64,000 bases of DNA, from the NCBI RefSeq assembly GCF_048594095.1, contig NC_132810.1, positions 8,751,501 to 8,815,500 of the forward strand, read 5' to 3'. How positions within the stretch are numbered: position 1 is the first letter of the stretch; every line of letters begins with the position of its first letter. Shown here piece after piece: positions 23,271-36,862 of the stretch. This DNA is from Paramormyrops kingsleyae. Taxonomy: Eukaryota > Chordata > Actinopteri > Osteoglossiformes > Mormyridae. The position numbers and the translations under genes were made by a program. A model generated the notes under the pieces. That model worked only from the letters and a program-made list of their open reading frames with translations, was not told the DNA's origin and did no database searches.

Positions 23271-26200
23271 CTGATGTCAGAAAAAGAAAAGTCCCGTGGC
23301 AGGTTGAGTAATCCTACTTACCAGGATGGAACTTGTTCTGTTGCAAGGGGCTTGGATGCCTCATTAACCTGATAGGAACTAATTTCTCCAAAAAAAGTAT
23401 TTGAAATGTGGGCCCTGACACTTAGCTGCAGTACTCCACGAGAGAAGAACAGCAGCTGGCTTGGAGGAACCTCAACCGGGAAGAGTGTGTACCTCTGCTG
23501 TTCGTTTTCACCTCTTCCACCAGGGGGCAGTGTTGTTCCAGTGGCAGCATCTGTCCATCCAGCATCCATCCCACTCTTGGTGGGTCAGGGTTGCCTGCCT
23601 GGCTGCCATTTCCTCCCGACGGGCCCAATTGTGAGCTGTAAATAGTCCTTGTCCACTCTAAGTACCATTGTGGTACTGTCAGCAGTTGGCCAGGGGTTTC
23701 TCTGCTCAGCTGTCAGGTGCAGCTACCAAAACCCGACACCCCTAACCGCTCACTTAGGCCCGAACTCCAAGCCGATCTGCTGCGTCGGAATTATTCTCTT
23801 CCGTGTTACTTCCTAATCTGACAGGCAAACGGGATCATCTGAGGTCTCTCGTGTTTCTGTCACACGAAAACATGCCAGTTTTGTCGCTCGGCCCTCAGCT
23901 TCTCTGCCTTCACATGGGATGGCCATGCTCCGCTCGACCAGAGGGGCCTGTGTTTGCTTCCTCCTAGCATAGCTGTGGGTAGATGGTGTTGCAAAATGGG
24001 TATGGCCACTATTTACTTACATGCTGGCTGGACTGTTTACAGGCTTTGGCGGGCCAGGGAGGTATCCATCTGTTGCACGAGGACAATGATTTACTTCCTC
24101 TGGAGAAGAAAAAAACACGGAGGAGGATGAGACACGGACATCTGGCGTGATCCGCGTCTCAGATCCTAGGATGTGATTCAGACTCTGTCTCGCAATCGTG
24201 TGTTGGTGCCTCTTTGCTCTTGTCACCAATCTCAGCTGTGTCAGCAAATGCGAAAGAGGCCCGACGGACCCAAAACGGGCCGGGTTAGAGCTTGCAGTGG
24301 GATGGATCAGATAAAATTGGCCCGGAAAGTCCCAGGGAGCTGTCAGGAAGCCCAGACCTCACACAAATGTTTTGCATATCTTACTGCAATCGGCCCGCGT
24401 GTGTCTCCAAAACAACTCTGAGCAGCTATACCAGGATGTCGAGAGGCTTATGGCAGCAAAGGCCCGTTCACTGTTTTTTAACCGTTTCTACGAGAATCCA
24501 CATCACCCGGTGGCTGTCCTGAACGATTGTCGAGATGTAGCTCGGAGATGTTCAGCTCTAATCACAAGCACACAAGTGCTCTGCTTTCACGTTGGCGGCT
24601 GGCTGACAGATGCGAGGTTTGCGGTGGCAGCTCCAGGGTTGGTTTTTAACGGGCAGAACCCCTGATGCTGTAAACCAGGCCCCGGGTACTGTGTCACAGA
24701 TAATGTAATGAAAAGTCAGGAGAGCTGGAGTGTAACGTTAGACACTGATGGAAATCAATGGGGTCACAACATGTTCTACAAATAAACAGGATGATTAATG
24801 CAGTGCTTTGGGAATATGGGTGGAGATCTAACACCCATCAGATGCAGGTTTTAATGGATCGTGATGCCTTCCTTTTTCCCCCATGTGTTGTGGGTTTTGT
24901 AACCCCTCTTTCCAAGGTTTCCTTCTTTCCCTCTGTTTTTTCGGCAGCGTGTTTGAACTGAGCATTAAGTTTGTGAGGAAGACAATGAGAAATATGCTGG
25001 TAGGTAACCAGCAGATGTTTAAAATCCCAGCTGGCAGCGGGCAGACGGGTACTTGAGTTTCCTTAATGACAAACTGACACTTGAGAAACTCGACGGTTTT
25101 TACAAAGCATCACAACTTAGGCATGGCCCTAATTAAAAATCGTTGCGTCAAGTACAGTCAATTGGAATTACGTGGCAGTAACATCTGACGGGGGCTCGAG
25201 TCGCCCCCTGGTGCAAGACCCAAAGACCTTCATACGTTCTTTTAATTGAATCACTAGGGTAAATGATGGCTCACGGTCTCTCAAGCTGACAGGAGATTGA
25301 TGAACCTTTCAAAAATCATCTCCACCTTCACCAAGAGTGCTTATCGATCTGATTGGATTTAAATTAGCTGTCCCTCTCTGAGCCCTGGTTTCTGTTCACC
25401 GTCGGGGCAAACAAGACCTTTCTGGAGTGTTCCAAAGGTCACGGTGACTCATTGAGCTTTGTGGTCTCCGTGGTCATAGTGGTCGAACATTTTGAGAATG
25501 ATTGTGTTTTTAAGTTATTTCAGTTGAGGGTAAAAAACTGTTGTGAGGATAGATATGCAGGATTCTAAATCTTAAGTGACGGAACATGTCTGATAACACC
25601 TTCAAGTGGGTTATGTGTTCCCTCTCACTGACCGTGACCATATCCATGGGTGAAGGTGCAAAGATCTGGACATCCCAGGGAACACATGGGATCCAGGACA
25701 ATGAGCCCAGCTTGGGAAAGGTGTGTCACGTAGGCGATGGGACCTTTCAAATCCTTTATTGCGATACTGGCGGATCATGCAATAGGAGAGAAAAAAACCT
25801 GTTATCCTGTATCAAGGTTTGAAGATGGAGTCTGATAAATGAATTTTTTTTTGCTGAATAAAATATTATATTGTCCAATTTCATAAAAAGAAAACAAATT
25901 GACACCTTTCGCATTGCAAAAAACACAGGTTTGGCGATCATATATCTCTTGGACCTTTCTCAATGTACATACCAAATATGTGCTTAATTTGAAGACCAGC
26001 TTATCTGCCAAAGTTGTGATTCAGTCAATTTCACCTAAACGTTTGATACGTGTGTTTCTGGGAGGTTGGTAAAAGCTTTTCCCTGACAGCCAAAGTGTTT
26101 CTAAGGAAGGAGGAGATAAGTTTAGAGTGAATGTAAAATTAGAAAACATCACCGCTTATCTGTCAAGGCCTGCAGGAAATGCATCAGTGCTGCAGGGGTG

Positions 26201-26494
26201 CTTCCTGTTTGCCCTTTATAGCTCCCTTTCCTTCTTTCACCTGCTGTCTGGTCCCCTCCTTCCCAGAAAGATATCTGGGGACCCCTTCTGATGACCTCCT
26301 TGGTGTCCGCCCCCCAGCAAATATCACAGAGATCCCACTGGATTTGCAACGCAAACTCTAAGTAACCTTGACTCGTGCAAAACCTCCCACTTCTGTGGAG
26401 GGAACTTTTTTCCTTTTAAAGACCTCCTTCATTCACTAAATCAGGTAGTGGTAAAAATGAATGCACGACTTTAAAGCTTTTGTTGAGGATTTGT

Positions 26495-26584
26495 GAGGTT
26501 GGACATCCAAGCCACATCATTAATGTCAACGGCTGCATTGAGGTTGGACATTCAATCCACATCATTAATGTCAACGGCTGTATT
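26495..26584. repeat. 45-bp tandem duplication, two units
   Basis: Units 26495-26539 and 26540-26584 differ at only a few positions. Both contain ATCATTAATGTCAACGGCTG. Confidence 0.9.
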
Positions 26585-27699
26585 CTGCCCTGCTGTTCCC
26601 TTAAACTATCATACCATTCCATTGTACTATTCCATTGTTAAGTCTTCTAAAACTACTAATAAGTATGCCACCAGCCGTCTTCCAGGCATTTTGGGGGGAC
26701 TTGTAGCATATCTTCGACAGCATAGGGTACCATGCAGGGGTACACCCTGGCCATACATAAACATACCCAATCTCAGACTGAGCCAACCCTTCATATAAAT
26801 ATCTACTTTACTAAAAGGTTGTGGGTTCCCCATTTGGTCTTAATTTGGCCTGTAGGTGGCAGCAGAGCTCTGATTATTTATTCTCAAGGATTCAATGTTT
26901 TTGCTCTGGCCTCAAAGACTATCTGTGAAGTAACTGAAATTCCTGGATTTTTATGTCAATTTTACTTAATTTTGCCCGTGGAAAATGCATTGGTCAGCAT
27001 GCAGACACCCTTCTCCAGATATTGTGTCGTTTCTGTGCCCTGCGTGGCTCGGTCCTTGGTCCTAGAGAATTTGTATCCTGACAGGGATTTGCAGGAGTAA
27101 TCTGCTTAGCCACCTAACTGGCCAAGCGTAATGTCCCTTCTGGCTGATTTCTGCGGACTGGTCAGGCAGCCTTAGTAACACCTTCCACACTGGGCCCCCA
27201 GGTCGCCCTGGCAGCATGGCCATCGCTGTCTTGGGTCCGGGGGCTCGGTCTGGCCCCCATTCATACCCGAGGCCAGTACCAGCCCAGACCTCAAGTAATA
27301 TGCTAGTCCAGTCGAAAATCTTTTAATGAGGTGTAAAAAGATTACAGCGCATGAGCTGTAGATAAAGCTGGATAAGTGGGAGGGAACAGCGCAGGAAGAG
27401 TGATTGACATTAAAACAAGACACCACAGTGTGGGGGAGGTAATGATCAATAAAAACTCCTTGGTAGAAAAAAGTGAATTTTGGTAGTATGTATGGTTAAA
27501 GTATGCTGACGTCATTTCTTATTTGGTTAAAATGACTATCCTGACCCATCCATCCTAGACTCTAACAGCATCTCGCTGATACCTGGATCACCACTGAGGT
27601 GACTTCAGGTTACATGTCCCCATATGGTGGTCTTTGTGTAAATCCTCCATCCTCTGGAGAGTTTTGGGGGTGTTAGTACATGTGCCCCCACCCATCCAC

Positions 27700-27723
27700 C
27701 CACACACACACACACACACACAC
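27700..27723 (+). repeat. (CA)n microsatellite
   Basis: Twelve CA units. The antisense frame gives a Cys-Val run seen in spurious ORFs. Confidence 0.95.
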
Positions 27724-30700
27724 GATGGTGATTTACCACTGCTGGGGACACCTCCACTTCCCACAACCTTTGTGTCTCCTGTCTCCCACTGTTCCCCCAC
27801 CCAGAGGATGGGATTATATTAATCCAGGAGTGATGACACAGAGACACACAGACGCTCACAGATACCAAAATCACCTCAGACCTGCCCCACCTGGCCCCTT
27901 CACACACAGAAGGGCATATTTGTAAATCTTTTGCCATTATCAAGGAGATAAATGGCCTTTACTTCGAGAGAAATTACATTTTTTTCACAGTTCTATGAGC
28001 TCGTGAAGAACACCAGCAGTCCTTTTGAGAAATTACCCTCTCGTAATAGTTTAAATACAGCTTAGTGCTTTGAGAATGACTGAGCAGGAGAAAGGGCTTT
28101 AATGTAAGAAAATCAAGGTTATTAAACACAGATACCTGGAAGCACTATGACCTTTGGGCTCTTAGCTGGCAAACATCTCACTGATGAATGTAATATTTAT
28201 CTTTCTTGCGGTGCTTTGCCACACAGATCCTACCGTGTTGGGGCAACCCACTGCTTTATTGTGCTGTAAAGGCTGGCGAGACGATATTCTCCGTCGTCCT
28301 TTTTCTTTTGCTGTGTTTTAGGCTATTGGACTATGGAGGTCATCTACAGCTCTCAGTTAATGGTCTGGCACATCAGTACTTCTAGAGGGTCAGTATGTAG
28401 TCCTGGGAGAGGCCCGTGAAAGAAATGTCATTTGCAGGAGACTTATGGTGCAGATGTGTTCGGTGCTGAGTAGGAGTCGGCTATATATCTGAAGAGATCT
28501 TGTAGATACCTACACTATTAATCCATTTATCTAAGAGGATGCTCTTACTTTGCACATTTTACAAATGGACGTGTCTAAACACTTAGTCTATTTAGATTTC
28601 TTACAGGAACTATTCACGTTAAGTGCCTGAGCCAGGCTAGGCGACATCAGAAAACCAGGCGGAATTAGTTTGAATTATGCTTTAAAGGCATTGAATCATC
28701 TCCATGGACCTTCTACAGTTTCAGTGTCTCAAGCGTATCCAAAGCACGGGGTGAAGCAGACCTTAGCTGGGCCATCATACAGAGTGAGAAACCCCACTGG
28801 GATTTTTGGGACCTCAGCTCAGTGTTTGTATCTCACTGGGCTCTGCTTGATCCTAAAACCCTTTTGGCAACTGGGAATCATGGATAATGAGCTGTCCAAT
28901 GAGATCCAACTGAGGCTCTTAGATTTGGAACATCTCCTCATTAATATTCATGAGTCCATGAATGTGTGGGCTTTTATTACTTCTGCTTTCAAATTTGTGT
29001 AATAGGAGAGAGCTGGGGTGCTTCCTCATTAAAATGCATGGCCTGCAGACTGGGCAGGCTTTCATTCTAATTTGTTGTCCTTTTTTCAGTTCTACTGTAA
29101 CATGACTGGTCTGTAGCATGACAGAACCTCAGATGAACTATTTGAATTATGCCGCTGCCTCCCTGAAAGATTTATTACGTTTACAATGGGCCACATGTTT
29201 CCAAGCTGCGTCTTTGTTGCAGGGGAGGAAAAAAAGGACAATAAAGCAGCGAGATGCCAGGCTTTGACAGATCCTGAGCGGCGCAGGTCGCTGTGTCCCA
29301 CGGTCCCTCTGGATGACACCTCCTCCCAGCCAGGATACAGCCTTTTCCCAGGTCAGCTTCCCCAGCCAAAGAGCCCCTGGGAAGATTCCTCAGCCTCACA
29401 TGGCTCCCTACATTAACCCCCCTCCCAACCCAATCTCCACCGGCTGGGATCCTATCCTGCTGCTGCACTGATTGCTCAGGAACCACGTCTTCTACAGTAG
29501 CTTGGACAGCATTCCCTGAGCCCTACCGGCAGCCCCGTGAACCTCATCTTGCTGGGTCAGAGTAGCGGCGCTATGAAGCTAAATAGTTCTGGGACAGTGA
29601 ACAACGCACAGATAGTCCAGCGGCCAAGAGCTCATACCCTGTTCTCCTTCACAAAACAGGAGATCCCTGGTTCCCATTTCTTAATGGGTAGATTAGCAGT
29701 TGCCCTACCCCCTTCCTGACAATAAATCAGTGTTTCACCTGGGAATTGGGAACGAGGCTCACAATTATACAGGACCATGAAAAATCTACCTCACATTCCT
29801 GCTCTTTGAGAGTCTGATTTCTGCAGATAGAGGTTGGTACTCCTCTTCCAGCTTAGCCTCCCCTCCTCTTGCGTCTTAATGTTATAGGTGCAGGAGAAGC
29901 TGCTGATAGCTGGAGGATGGTCTATATGTTTGTTGAGATAGACCGCTCTATCTCAAGTGACTGGCTGAGAAAGAGGGAGCATATCTGGTGCTCCATCTTC
30001 GGCTCTCCAGATGCTAGTCAAAATTCTACTGCAGAGATTAAATGCAGTGTGCACTGTACAATGTCATATGCATGCACCCGTCTATTTATACTGGTTTATT
30101 TTGGCTTCCATCTACGTGCCTCATTTTCCAGTGAGGTCATGACTTTTTGACAGCTTGTCTGACATGCCATGCAAATCTCATCTGGACCTGACGTTGGACT
30201 CAAGTCATGAATGTTAAAGACTGGGGCTCTGGATTTTTTCAGGAATAAATGATTGATGTATCCAATAAATTGGATATTTCAAGCTAAAACGATGTCCAAG
30301 CCTCCTGCTCTGAACTGCAGCTGGTCTACTGGCTTGGTTGGAGATGTTTTATCTGTGGCCCAGCCAGAGACGGTGCCCTTATAGACTTTACCTAAAATCT
30401 GTGCTTCTTTTTGCCTTCTGGATTGTTCACTGATACTGTTCCACAGGAAAGATGAATCGTCCATCACCATGTCTTTCAACTGGGGTATCAGAATAACCAG
30501 CACAACTGCTGGGGTTTTCGACACCTCTGGGGATGAGGAATGAGCCATGGGAGGTCAAGTATAATGGGGTGTTTCTGAGTTGACAGTTCCTCATGTTTGA
30601 CTGCCGTTCTGTGGCCCCACTTTGCTTGCACCTTCTCAGCCCAGTCTTACAGGTGAGTGGAGCCGCACCGTAATGGACACCAGGTGTGCCAGCATGCAGT

Positions 30701-32980
30701 CCTCTTGCAAAGTTTCTGAAATGTTTCCCCAGGTCATATTTTCTCCCCTAAGGCAGCGTCTCCTAGCTCCAGCCTGGCGTATCCTATGTGGAGGAAGGCA
30801 GGGCGGAGGGTGGGGAACCAAAAACTGTCCAAACACACCTCTCCTGTCGGACCTCGGGCCTGCAGGGACTTACCAGGTCCTGCAGAAGCATGCTTTAAAG
30901 CGGAAACCTGACACTAGACCCTGCGGTGCTTTTGAGACATGGCCAGAGGTCCAATCAAGTGGTTCCATAAGCTAAACAGTGCAGCAGGAGCTCCTCCAAA
31001 CTTTTGAGTGCAAGAATGTTTCTTAAGAAGCTCCAAAGAGAAAACTAAGCTCTAATCAAATTATGCCACAGAACACATGTTTCTGTAGGTATCTGTGATT
31101 AGAGTCATGTTGAGTCAGATACAATCCATAACAATATACACAGGAGTTCTTCTGAATACTGCTAGCATTTTTTCTTGATAAGTATTTCTCATTGTAATTG
31201 CCTGTGCTTCTGTCCTGAAGGCCCTGTAAGTCATTCTAGATACAGACATCCTTGGAATGAATTAATAACTTATTGTTTAATACCGGAAATGATTTTCCTT
31301 TCTTTTTGTGTGAAAAGACAGTCATTCACGAGAAGCCGTAGTCCTTTGTAACAGGCTCAACATCTGCACCTCAAGTCTTGCTCAGTGTTTTCATTAAAAG
31401 GTTCTGTGAATGTGGGCTCCAGGAATACTTGAAGCACTCTGAGCTCTCCTGAAGTCACAGATCCTTCCATGCTCCCACCACAATTCAGAGATGTCATTTT
31501 TTGATTTTTTGGTCTGGTTGGAATATACCCTGGTGCCTGATAGTGGAGCGACTGCCAGGCCTAAGCTCTTTGGTGTGGTCTAGTTGCATCGGCCCCAGCC
31601 GTGGTCCAGACTGCTGGGCTCCCTCTGAAATTCCCTTATTTCCGCCCTCAGCTAACAGCCTGGCCTACTCCAGTCACCCGGCAACCAATCAGTCATATCC
31701 CTGCTACCTCAGTCTCAATGATGTGTCCACGTGTGTGGAACTATGGGATAGGCTTAGGCTTAGTACAGTTGGATGCACTCTCCTTTAAACAAACTGCACC
31801 GTCTGACTCTTGCATTGTGGGATTCCTGCAGCTCAAGGGAAGTGATTTGCTGTTGTTATTTATTGGTACAGAGACAGGAATGCAGAGTGGGCGGTCAGGT
31901 ACAACTGGTGCCTCACCACTAGGTGGAACCAGCTTGATTCTCTCTCCTCTGGCCCATCCAGCTAGGGCTTGCTTGGCTTCTGTCGCAAGGATGTTCTCAC
32001 ACTCCGTGGGATGAGGCTACCTCCACCATGTGGCCTTGGGTAGCCAGCTACCTTAAGGTTTTTCTGCTCTCATTATGAAGACATGGAATATATGTGCAGC
32101 TTAGAGTGCCCAGCCCATAGACTGTGATATTCCATTTTGGCAATGGTCAGATGCTACTGGGTGGCTTAGTACTGGACCTGCTTTTGTCAAGGAGTGATAG
32201 AGAACCATCAGGATAGACCCTTGTTTGGAGGCGGGGCCAAACAAAGCAATGCCCCACCCACAGTTTCCATAGAGACAGGTGGATTTTGAAGACTGCGCAT
32301 TACTGGGTGAGGTGAGAGGGAATCGGTAGGCAGACCTTGCGTGTGAGCAAGACTGGGGGGCTTTAGAGGAGTTGTAACAATGACGTTGTTCTTATCTGGT
32401 AAACATGTGCCCCCTGTTTGGTGGCTGGGCTCTCGCTTCATGCATCTCATGGGGGGGGGCTGGTGTGAAAGACCCCTACAGCGAGCTCCAGCTGTACTCA
32501 AACAAACAGCACACAAAGCTGGAAAGAGGCCCTCCTTATCTCCTGCCCCCACATATTCATTGTTTGTTTAGTTTCCTTTCTTCCAAGCTTTTCTTACGAT
32601 TCGCTTCGATGCGGCTGCCCCGTGAGGGATTCTTTCAAAGGGGGTTGTTGACTTTAATCAGCGAAAAGCCCAGCTGATCTGCTGTCATTTCTATTCCAAT
32701 TACGGGAATCAAATTCCCTTAGCAGCAGACCTGAACGTCACAAGATTATGAGAAGCACTTTAGTAAATTCTTGGTGAATACAATGATAGTAGTTATGATT
32801 GGAATTAGTGACTATTCAGTTTTCCCAACTGTAGTCTTCAAAGTTTGTCATTTTGGTTTCCCCTAAGATGTGGTCCCTGTGGAATGGACTTGGCACTTTA
32901 GTGCCAGCACAATAAATGAGTGTGATCCCCTAGTGCATTCTGGGAAAGTGAAAAGAAAAATCCTAAGCAAGCTATTCCGT

Positions 32981-33305
32981 GGGGGGTATGGTGATGCAGT
33001 GGTTAGCACTGCTGCCTTGCAGCAAGAATGTCTTGGGTTCGATCCCAGGTCCGTTCTGTGTGGAGTTTGCATGCTCTCCCCATTTTTACCGGGGACTCCG
33101 GTTTCCTCCCACGGTCCAAAAGCGTGCAGGATATGTTGATTGGTGAGTCTGAATTGACCCTGTAGTTGTGTGAGTGTGTCCACCCTGCGATGCATTGGTG
33201 ACTGCACAGGATTGGTTCCCGCCTGTGCCCGTTGTTCCCGGGATAGGTTCTGGTCCCCCCGCAACCCCAGTTGGGATTAAGTGGTTTCAGAAAATGGATG
33301 GATAG
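32981..33305 (+). mobile_element. Full-length tRNA-headed teleost SINE-like repeat
   Basis: The head has A-box-like CAGTGGTTAGCACTG and B-box GGTTCGATCCC. The body has GTGTGGAGTTTGCATG and CCGGTTTCCTCCCAC, and the tail ends GGGATTAAGTGGTTTCAG then ATGGATGGATAG. Truncated tails of the family are at 36795-36862 and 59536-59737. Confidence 0.85.
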
Positions 33306-34561
33306 AAGATATGCCATGCCAGCCTAAAGACACATCAATTTTTTGGACAGTAGATAAAAATCAAAAACAAACATTGGAGAATCGACTGGGGCTGGCCGAT
33401 TGGTCCTTGATTGTAAAACCGTCTTTTTTTTCCTACAGGAGAACAAAAGCAAAATGAGATAAGCGCCAAATGTATTCCCGCAACCAAGTGGTGTCTGATT
33501 TTATTAATTGTTGCAGGAAGCGGCCAGCTGGAATCTAAAGGCACCAAGTCAGATTTGAGTCGGCCCTGTTTCTCTTGGCAGGCCACGGTTTCGGAAACAT
33601 GGAATCTGAACAAAACCTCTGGCCCAACGACTCGGGGAAACGCGGAGTAGAGCGTGACACTGACGGATCGGGTCAGCCCTGCCCATCCAAAACAAGTGCC
33701 AGTCAGCTGGAACCTTACAGGGATCATCACCCTGCTTTGGGGGGGGGGGGCTTTGCTTAAACACTATGTTGTGTTTTGAGTGGATTTATGTTTGTAACTG
33801 TATTTATATGGATCTATTCTGCAGTTCGCCACATGCTGCACTGACACGTAGCGTGATTAATTTTTACAAATCGTTTACTGTGAGCTATGCTTTTGTTTCC
33901 CTTCTGTGTCTGATTCATATCACTGACGATCCACGTGAGGAGTGAAAGCGGGGCCCCCCTCACCCAGCTCACGAGACTGGTGGGTAGACATGCTGCCCCC
34001 GCCTGGATAGAAGGTATTATCAACAGTCATCAAAGGGGAGGTGAAGAGGGTGTTTTGGATTTTTGCTGGGGGATCCATGCGGCCTCACCTTACCGCAGTG
34101 TTTGAACTGGGATTTGTTGGAGTGCCCTTATCTGTGTGCATGGGTTTACCTGAGAGGGACAGATAGGAGTTAGCTGTGACCTCCGCCATCATTCTTATCA
34201 GAATCAGGGGGCTTGGGTGGATTATGTGGTTCTGCACCAAGAATATGTGATGATCAGGTCTTGAATAACGCATACAAGTTAGCTGATATCCAGGCTCACA
34301 AGCGTCTGGGATACATAGTTGCGATTCTGTCATATGGTCCTCATTTCTAGCAGGAGTGTGTGCCCCCCCCTTCCCCACAAAAGGCCCCAGGTCACTCTCT
34401 TTTATTATCAACCGAGTCAGGTCCACATCGCTTCTGTTCCCATTATTGTACATGGTAGACAATTCCTGTCCTGCTATGTCTTTCCATGACCCTGTGGGGA
34501 GGTTCTCGTCAAAGGAGTTTCAATTCCTGGAAGAAGTGTACTATCTGGATGCAACTGGAGA

Positions 34562-34601
34562 TGGTGGTGGTGGTGGTGGTGGTGGTGGTGGGGGGGGGGG
34601 G
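34562..34601 (+). repeat. (GGT)n microsatellite followed by 12 G
   Basis: About nine GGT units running directly into a 12-G tract (34590-34601). Confidence 0.95.
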
Positions 34602-36699
34602 TTCAGGGTGTGTATGTATGCATGAATGAATTGGGGGTGGCTATTTGCGGAGAGGTGAGGTTGCTCTTCAGGTGTCTGGCTATGGAGCTTCTATAGATGA
34701 GAGAGCCAAACTGCGTCAAGCTCAGGCTCTCTCAGGGAGGAGATCCCCACTTCACTTTCCCTGTTCCACCTCCGAGGCCCCAGGTCTGTCCCAGTCCCCC
34801 AGCCCTCCAGGTACCTGGGAGCATTTTACAGCCCTGTCATCGGATGCCAGACTCATCCTCCCCTCCCCCCGGACGGTTTACGATTTGCCTGGACTTGCCA
34901 ACCACAGCACAGCCCGTCTGCATGTTCTGGAGGTGATAACGGACTGAGCTGTTGGGACTGGTCCGGGCCGCTATACGAAATGCCGAGCCGTATGTGTGTG
35001 TGGGTTGGGGTGGGGGGGGGGGGGTGGTAGCGATGGATGCTCTGGAGCGGCTTGCCAGCTGGCAGGGGGAGGAAAACAAAATGTGAAAGTAGCTGCTTCA
35101 GCAAATCTGTCACTAGCGTGGCGTGAGCTGACAGAAACGGCGCTCAGATTGGCTGTGGTTACAAAAAGCAAAGAAAAACAGATTACAAGCCAATATGGCC
35201 AAACACTCGCTTTCATTTCCATGGCAGCTTAGCAGATCGTTGCATGGTGGCAGAAGTTACCTTGCGGGATTTCTAATGCGTCTGAAAAATCCATGCTGGT
35301 TTTGTTATATTCTCAGAATATCTCACGTTTTCCTTCATGCTGTTGCTTTTGAAAGCAACTTTTGCAAGGAACACCTGACTCTAGAGTTATCAACAATATC
35401 AGTTTGATTATCATGGTAGAAGAAGCTGTCGTTGCGACTGCCTCAGAGTCCCGGATGAGCGGCCGCATGACCTCTGCACGTTGCTTTTGTGCTGACCACC
35501 GACTCCCAGCTCGAATTTTCCCCTGATGCAATGCGGAATCTTGCAATGTTGGCTGGGTTCTCGGGGCTATACTCAAGAACGCCTATCAGCTAATCGCTGT
35601 GCAGAACCCAGACCGCAGGGTGTGGCCTCTTCTTTATTTGATAAGTTTATCAGTTCCCACAACTCCTGCTTTTTAAGTCTTGAAGCCTTTTGGGGGGGGG
35701 GGGTATCTTGGGCTGGGGCAGCCACGGAAACAGTCCTTGATTCTGAGGTGCCAGCTGCTCTTGAAAGAAGATAAGGACGGAAGTCCAACTTGATGGAAAC
35801 TGAAGGCTCATGGGAGAACTCATTCAGGGGTCATGCAGGGGGGGGGGCTATCCTACTGTGCCAGGACTACATACTGTAAAGAAATTCCTTGCATCGGTAT
35901 TCCTCATTCCCCAGCTCGCTGTGGCTTGTGAGGCCACTTCCTGCCTCTAAACTCTGGGGAGAGCCTCCAGAATGAAACAAATCCTTAGATCTGATTTAAA
36001 ACAAACAAAACAAACGTTTACAATTAGTAAAGCAGTATCATATCCAGAGCTATCAGGGTGAGGCACAGTAAGTTACAAGGTTGCTTGAGGACAGGCCTGG
36101 GATTTCCAGAGCAGCTACCATACCAGTCTTATCTCCTGCAGGACTATTGTCCAGACCAGCCCAGGAAGGTCGGTAACGGCTTCAAAAAATATTTGTTGGT
36201 TCACAGTAAAGGGGGAAAAAAAAACAAGCAGTGAGAAAGGAGCTGGCAGGCTGTATGAGGGAGGTGGCACAGGCAGGAAGCCGTGGAGGAGCGTGACTCC
36301 ATAAGAGCGGCATGAGTATTGGAATAGGATGGTGGAGGAGGGGCCTCACTCACACAGACTCGGGATATACCCTGCCGACGGGGGCTGTCGGAGAAGGTGT
36401 ACTGGGAAGGAAATGACGCCATAACAGGCTGGTGTTATGGAGCAGAAGGTTCATTGACTGACTTGTTGCATGAGTGTTAATATACAAAAGTTATTTATAA
36501 GAAAGCAGTTAATATTAAAAATAGTTTTAAAAATGGAAGAAATTGTGCACTAAAACCTTTTTTTTAACCGTATATTAATATGATTTCTTAATGCTTTCTA
36601 ATGGGTTCTAATTTTTGATTCTACTTTGTTTTTATTCTTTTTTTTTATAATTTATTATTTGCACTATTTGCAAATGTATGAGAGGTCCTATGTAAATAA

Positions 36700-36862
36700 A
36701 GCTATTATTATTATCATTCTTCTTCTTATTATTATTAATAATAATAATATGATTATTATTAATAATAATAATAATAATTATTATTATTATTATTATTGGC
36801 TCCAGCTTCCCCGCAACCCAGATTGATAAAGCGGTATAGATAATGGATGGATGAATGGATAA
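36700..36862 (+). repeat. ATT/AAT microsatellite plus truncated SINE tail
   Basis: Alternating blocks of ATT and AAT units to about 36796 form self-complementary runs. They lead into GCTCCAGCTTCCCCGCAACC and ATGGATGGATG, the tail of the 32981 family. Confidence 0.8.

Noticed and set aside
34559..34625. Poly-glycine coding stretch
   Set aside because: Translation of a GGT microsatellite and a G run.
36626..36826. Ile/Asn-rich short frame
   Set aside because: Translation of ATT/AAT microsatellite.
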